This document shows, piece after piece, positions 62,878 to 64,000 of a DNA stretch of 64,000 nt. The position numbers were made by a program, and so were the translations under genes. Below the pieces are notes generated by a model. That model was not told the origin of the DNA. It was given only the letters and a program-made list of their open reading frames with translations, and did no database searches. Each line of letters begins with the position of its first letter. Within the stretch, counting starts at the first letter, position 1. Source of the DNA: Primulina eburnea. Taxonomy: Eukaryota; Streptophyta; Magnoliopsida; Lamiales; Gesneriaceae. The DNA lies in contig NC_133101.1 of NCBI RefSeq assembly GCF_022965805.1, forward strand, positions 1,550,001-1,614,000. The letters run 5' to 3'.

Positions 62878-63530
62878 TTGAATCGGAAGGAAAAAAGAAA
62901 GAAACGAGAAATAAATAAAATAAAAAGAAAAAGAAAATGGGTGATTAGGTAACAAAGAAGTAGGGTTTAAACGGGGCTTTGGAGAGGGAAAAGATGAACC
63001 AGAAACCGCAGTTTCGGAGCTCTGTTCCACCAACTTTCTCAATTAATAATCGATCGATTATTTCTGGGCTGGGCCAACATATATTTAATGTATGCCCACA
63101 TCATATATTTTCATATGACGAAGTATTGGGCCTTTTTCCTTGGAGCTTTCTATCAGCCCATAAAAGGGAAAACCCGGACCACGACATTGCGACAGCTTGA
63201 TTTTAATTTAATGAAAAAAAAAATATTATAATATCAAATAAGTCAAATTCTTAAAATTTTATTGTAGTATTTTATTCAAATATTTAAACAGATTAGTTTT
63301 AAAATAATAAATCACATCTGATAAGTTCCTAAAACGATTTTGAAACTAGGCAACTAATTTTAAATAATTTCATGTGCAAAAGTTTGTCTACTAAAATTAT
63401 GGGGTTTATTTCATAAAAAAAAAAAATTATGGCGTTAGAATATGAACTAAAACCAAAAAAGAACAATGATTAAAAAACAATTTTAAATAATGCAAGTCTA
63501 TGTCCAGTTGGCCACGATAAAGAACGAGGA
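62878..63530. other. uL23 upstream region and AT-rich DNA
   Basis: The minus-strand 5' region has a run of tttctttttcttttt-like pyrimidines just upstream of the start, and aggcccaa/tgggctgat motifs at about 63,066-63,160 of the kind found in ribosomal-protein promoters. ORFs here are not supported. Confidence 0.45.
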
Positions 63531-63683
63531 GTGGGTCTCATGTGAGACTGTCTCACAGATCATAATCTGTGAATAAAAAGTAATACTTTTAGCATAAAAA
63601 ATAATATTTTTTCATTAGTGATCCAAATAAGAGATCAGTCTCACAAATATGACCCGTGAGATCGTTTCACACAAGTTTTTATC
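63531..63683 (-). repeat. GTGAGACGGTCTCAC family repeat, copy 4
   Basis: From gtctcatgtgagactgtctc to gacccgtgagatcgtttcac. It shares taaaaagtaatacttttagc and gtgatccaaataagagatca with the copy at 38361, in the same (reverse) orientation. Confidence 0.75.
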
Positions 63684-64000
63684 AAGAACGAAAGCTATTT
63701 TTGGCCACTAAAGTCTAAAACAAACATTGAAAAGGATTGATTGTTCATAGCCTCTGTATTGGCGAGAATACGGTCACTAACGTCTCAATAATTATGATAA
63801 ATTTGAAGATAATATAGTTGGAGAAATTAAAAAAAAAATGGTAGGCAAATAACACAATATGAAGAAAATTTTAAGGTTCGGATTTGATTCAAATATCTAA
63901 TTGTTTAATTTTTTGCTTGATTTTGATTTAAAATATTCAAATATATTCGCGAGTTATTTAAAATATTTGATAATAAATACTTGAAGGCTTGAGATATATT
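63684..64000. other. AT-rich intergenic to the window end
   Basis: Nothing recognisable. Confidence 0.4.

Overview
The window is nuclear DNA of a dicot plant. It is AT-rich, its genes have short exons with GT..AG introns, and the gene islands are separated by long repeat-laden stretches. Gene content and repeat style point to an asterid, possibly Lamiales; that placement is an inference, since no species marker is present.

Layout. 1-3.3 kb: a decayed DG1-type PPR gene (+) and an intact three-exon PADRE (DUF4228) gene (-). 3.4-12 kb: repeats, including a 1.3-kb solo LTR with a 5-bp target duplication and SINE-like repeats. 12.0-24.3 kb: a gene island with a heptahelical PAQR protein (+), a GT34 glycosyltransferase (+), RuvB-like 2 (-) and a small basic protein (-). 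27.4-32.0 kb: a PIF/Harbinger-type transposon carrying a transposase, a Myb/SANT-like gene and a GRF zinc-finger gene. 32.5-32.9 kb: a paralogue of the small basic protein. 36.4 kb: a VQ-motif protein (+). 38.6-40.3 kb: a second solo LTR. 41.8-44.8 kb: an ACR1-type ACT-repeat gene (-) with two apparent frameshifts and a CACTA-type MITE in its last intron. 46 kb: a Ty1/copia scrap. 48.6-49.1 kb: a two-exon phytosulfokine precursor (-), too small and too split for an ORF scan to show. 49-56 kb: mostly empty AT-rich DNA. 56.2 kb: a short unidentified ORF (-). 57.9-59.7 kb: ARL2/TITAN5 small GTPase (+). 60.3-62.9 kb: a uL23 (L23a-type) ribosomal protein with a transit-peptide-like first exon (-), whose intron holds a hAT relic.

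These are independent housekeeping or signalling genes rather than one pathway. From memory, the order HHP - GT34 - VQ - PSK matches Arabidopsis At4g37680-At4g37720 (and its At2g22860-22900 duplicate). ACR1 lies near PSK5 on chromosome 5, and DG1, a DUF4228 gene and RVB2 lie close together at At5g675xx-676xx. The window therefore looks like an old conserved syntenic block interrupted by transposons. I did not find a clearly new molecular system. The most unusual loci are the uL23 with a possible organelle-targeting exon, the three-gene Harbinger element, the twice-frameshifted ACR gene, and the dispersed hairpin repeat families.
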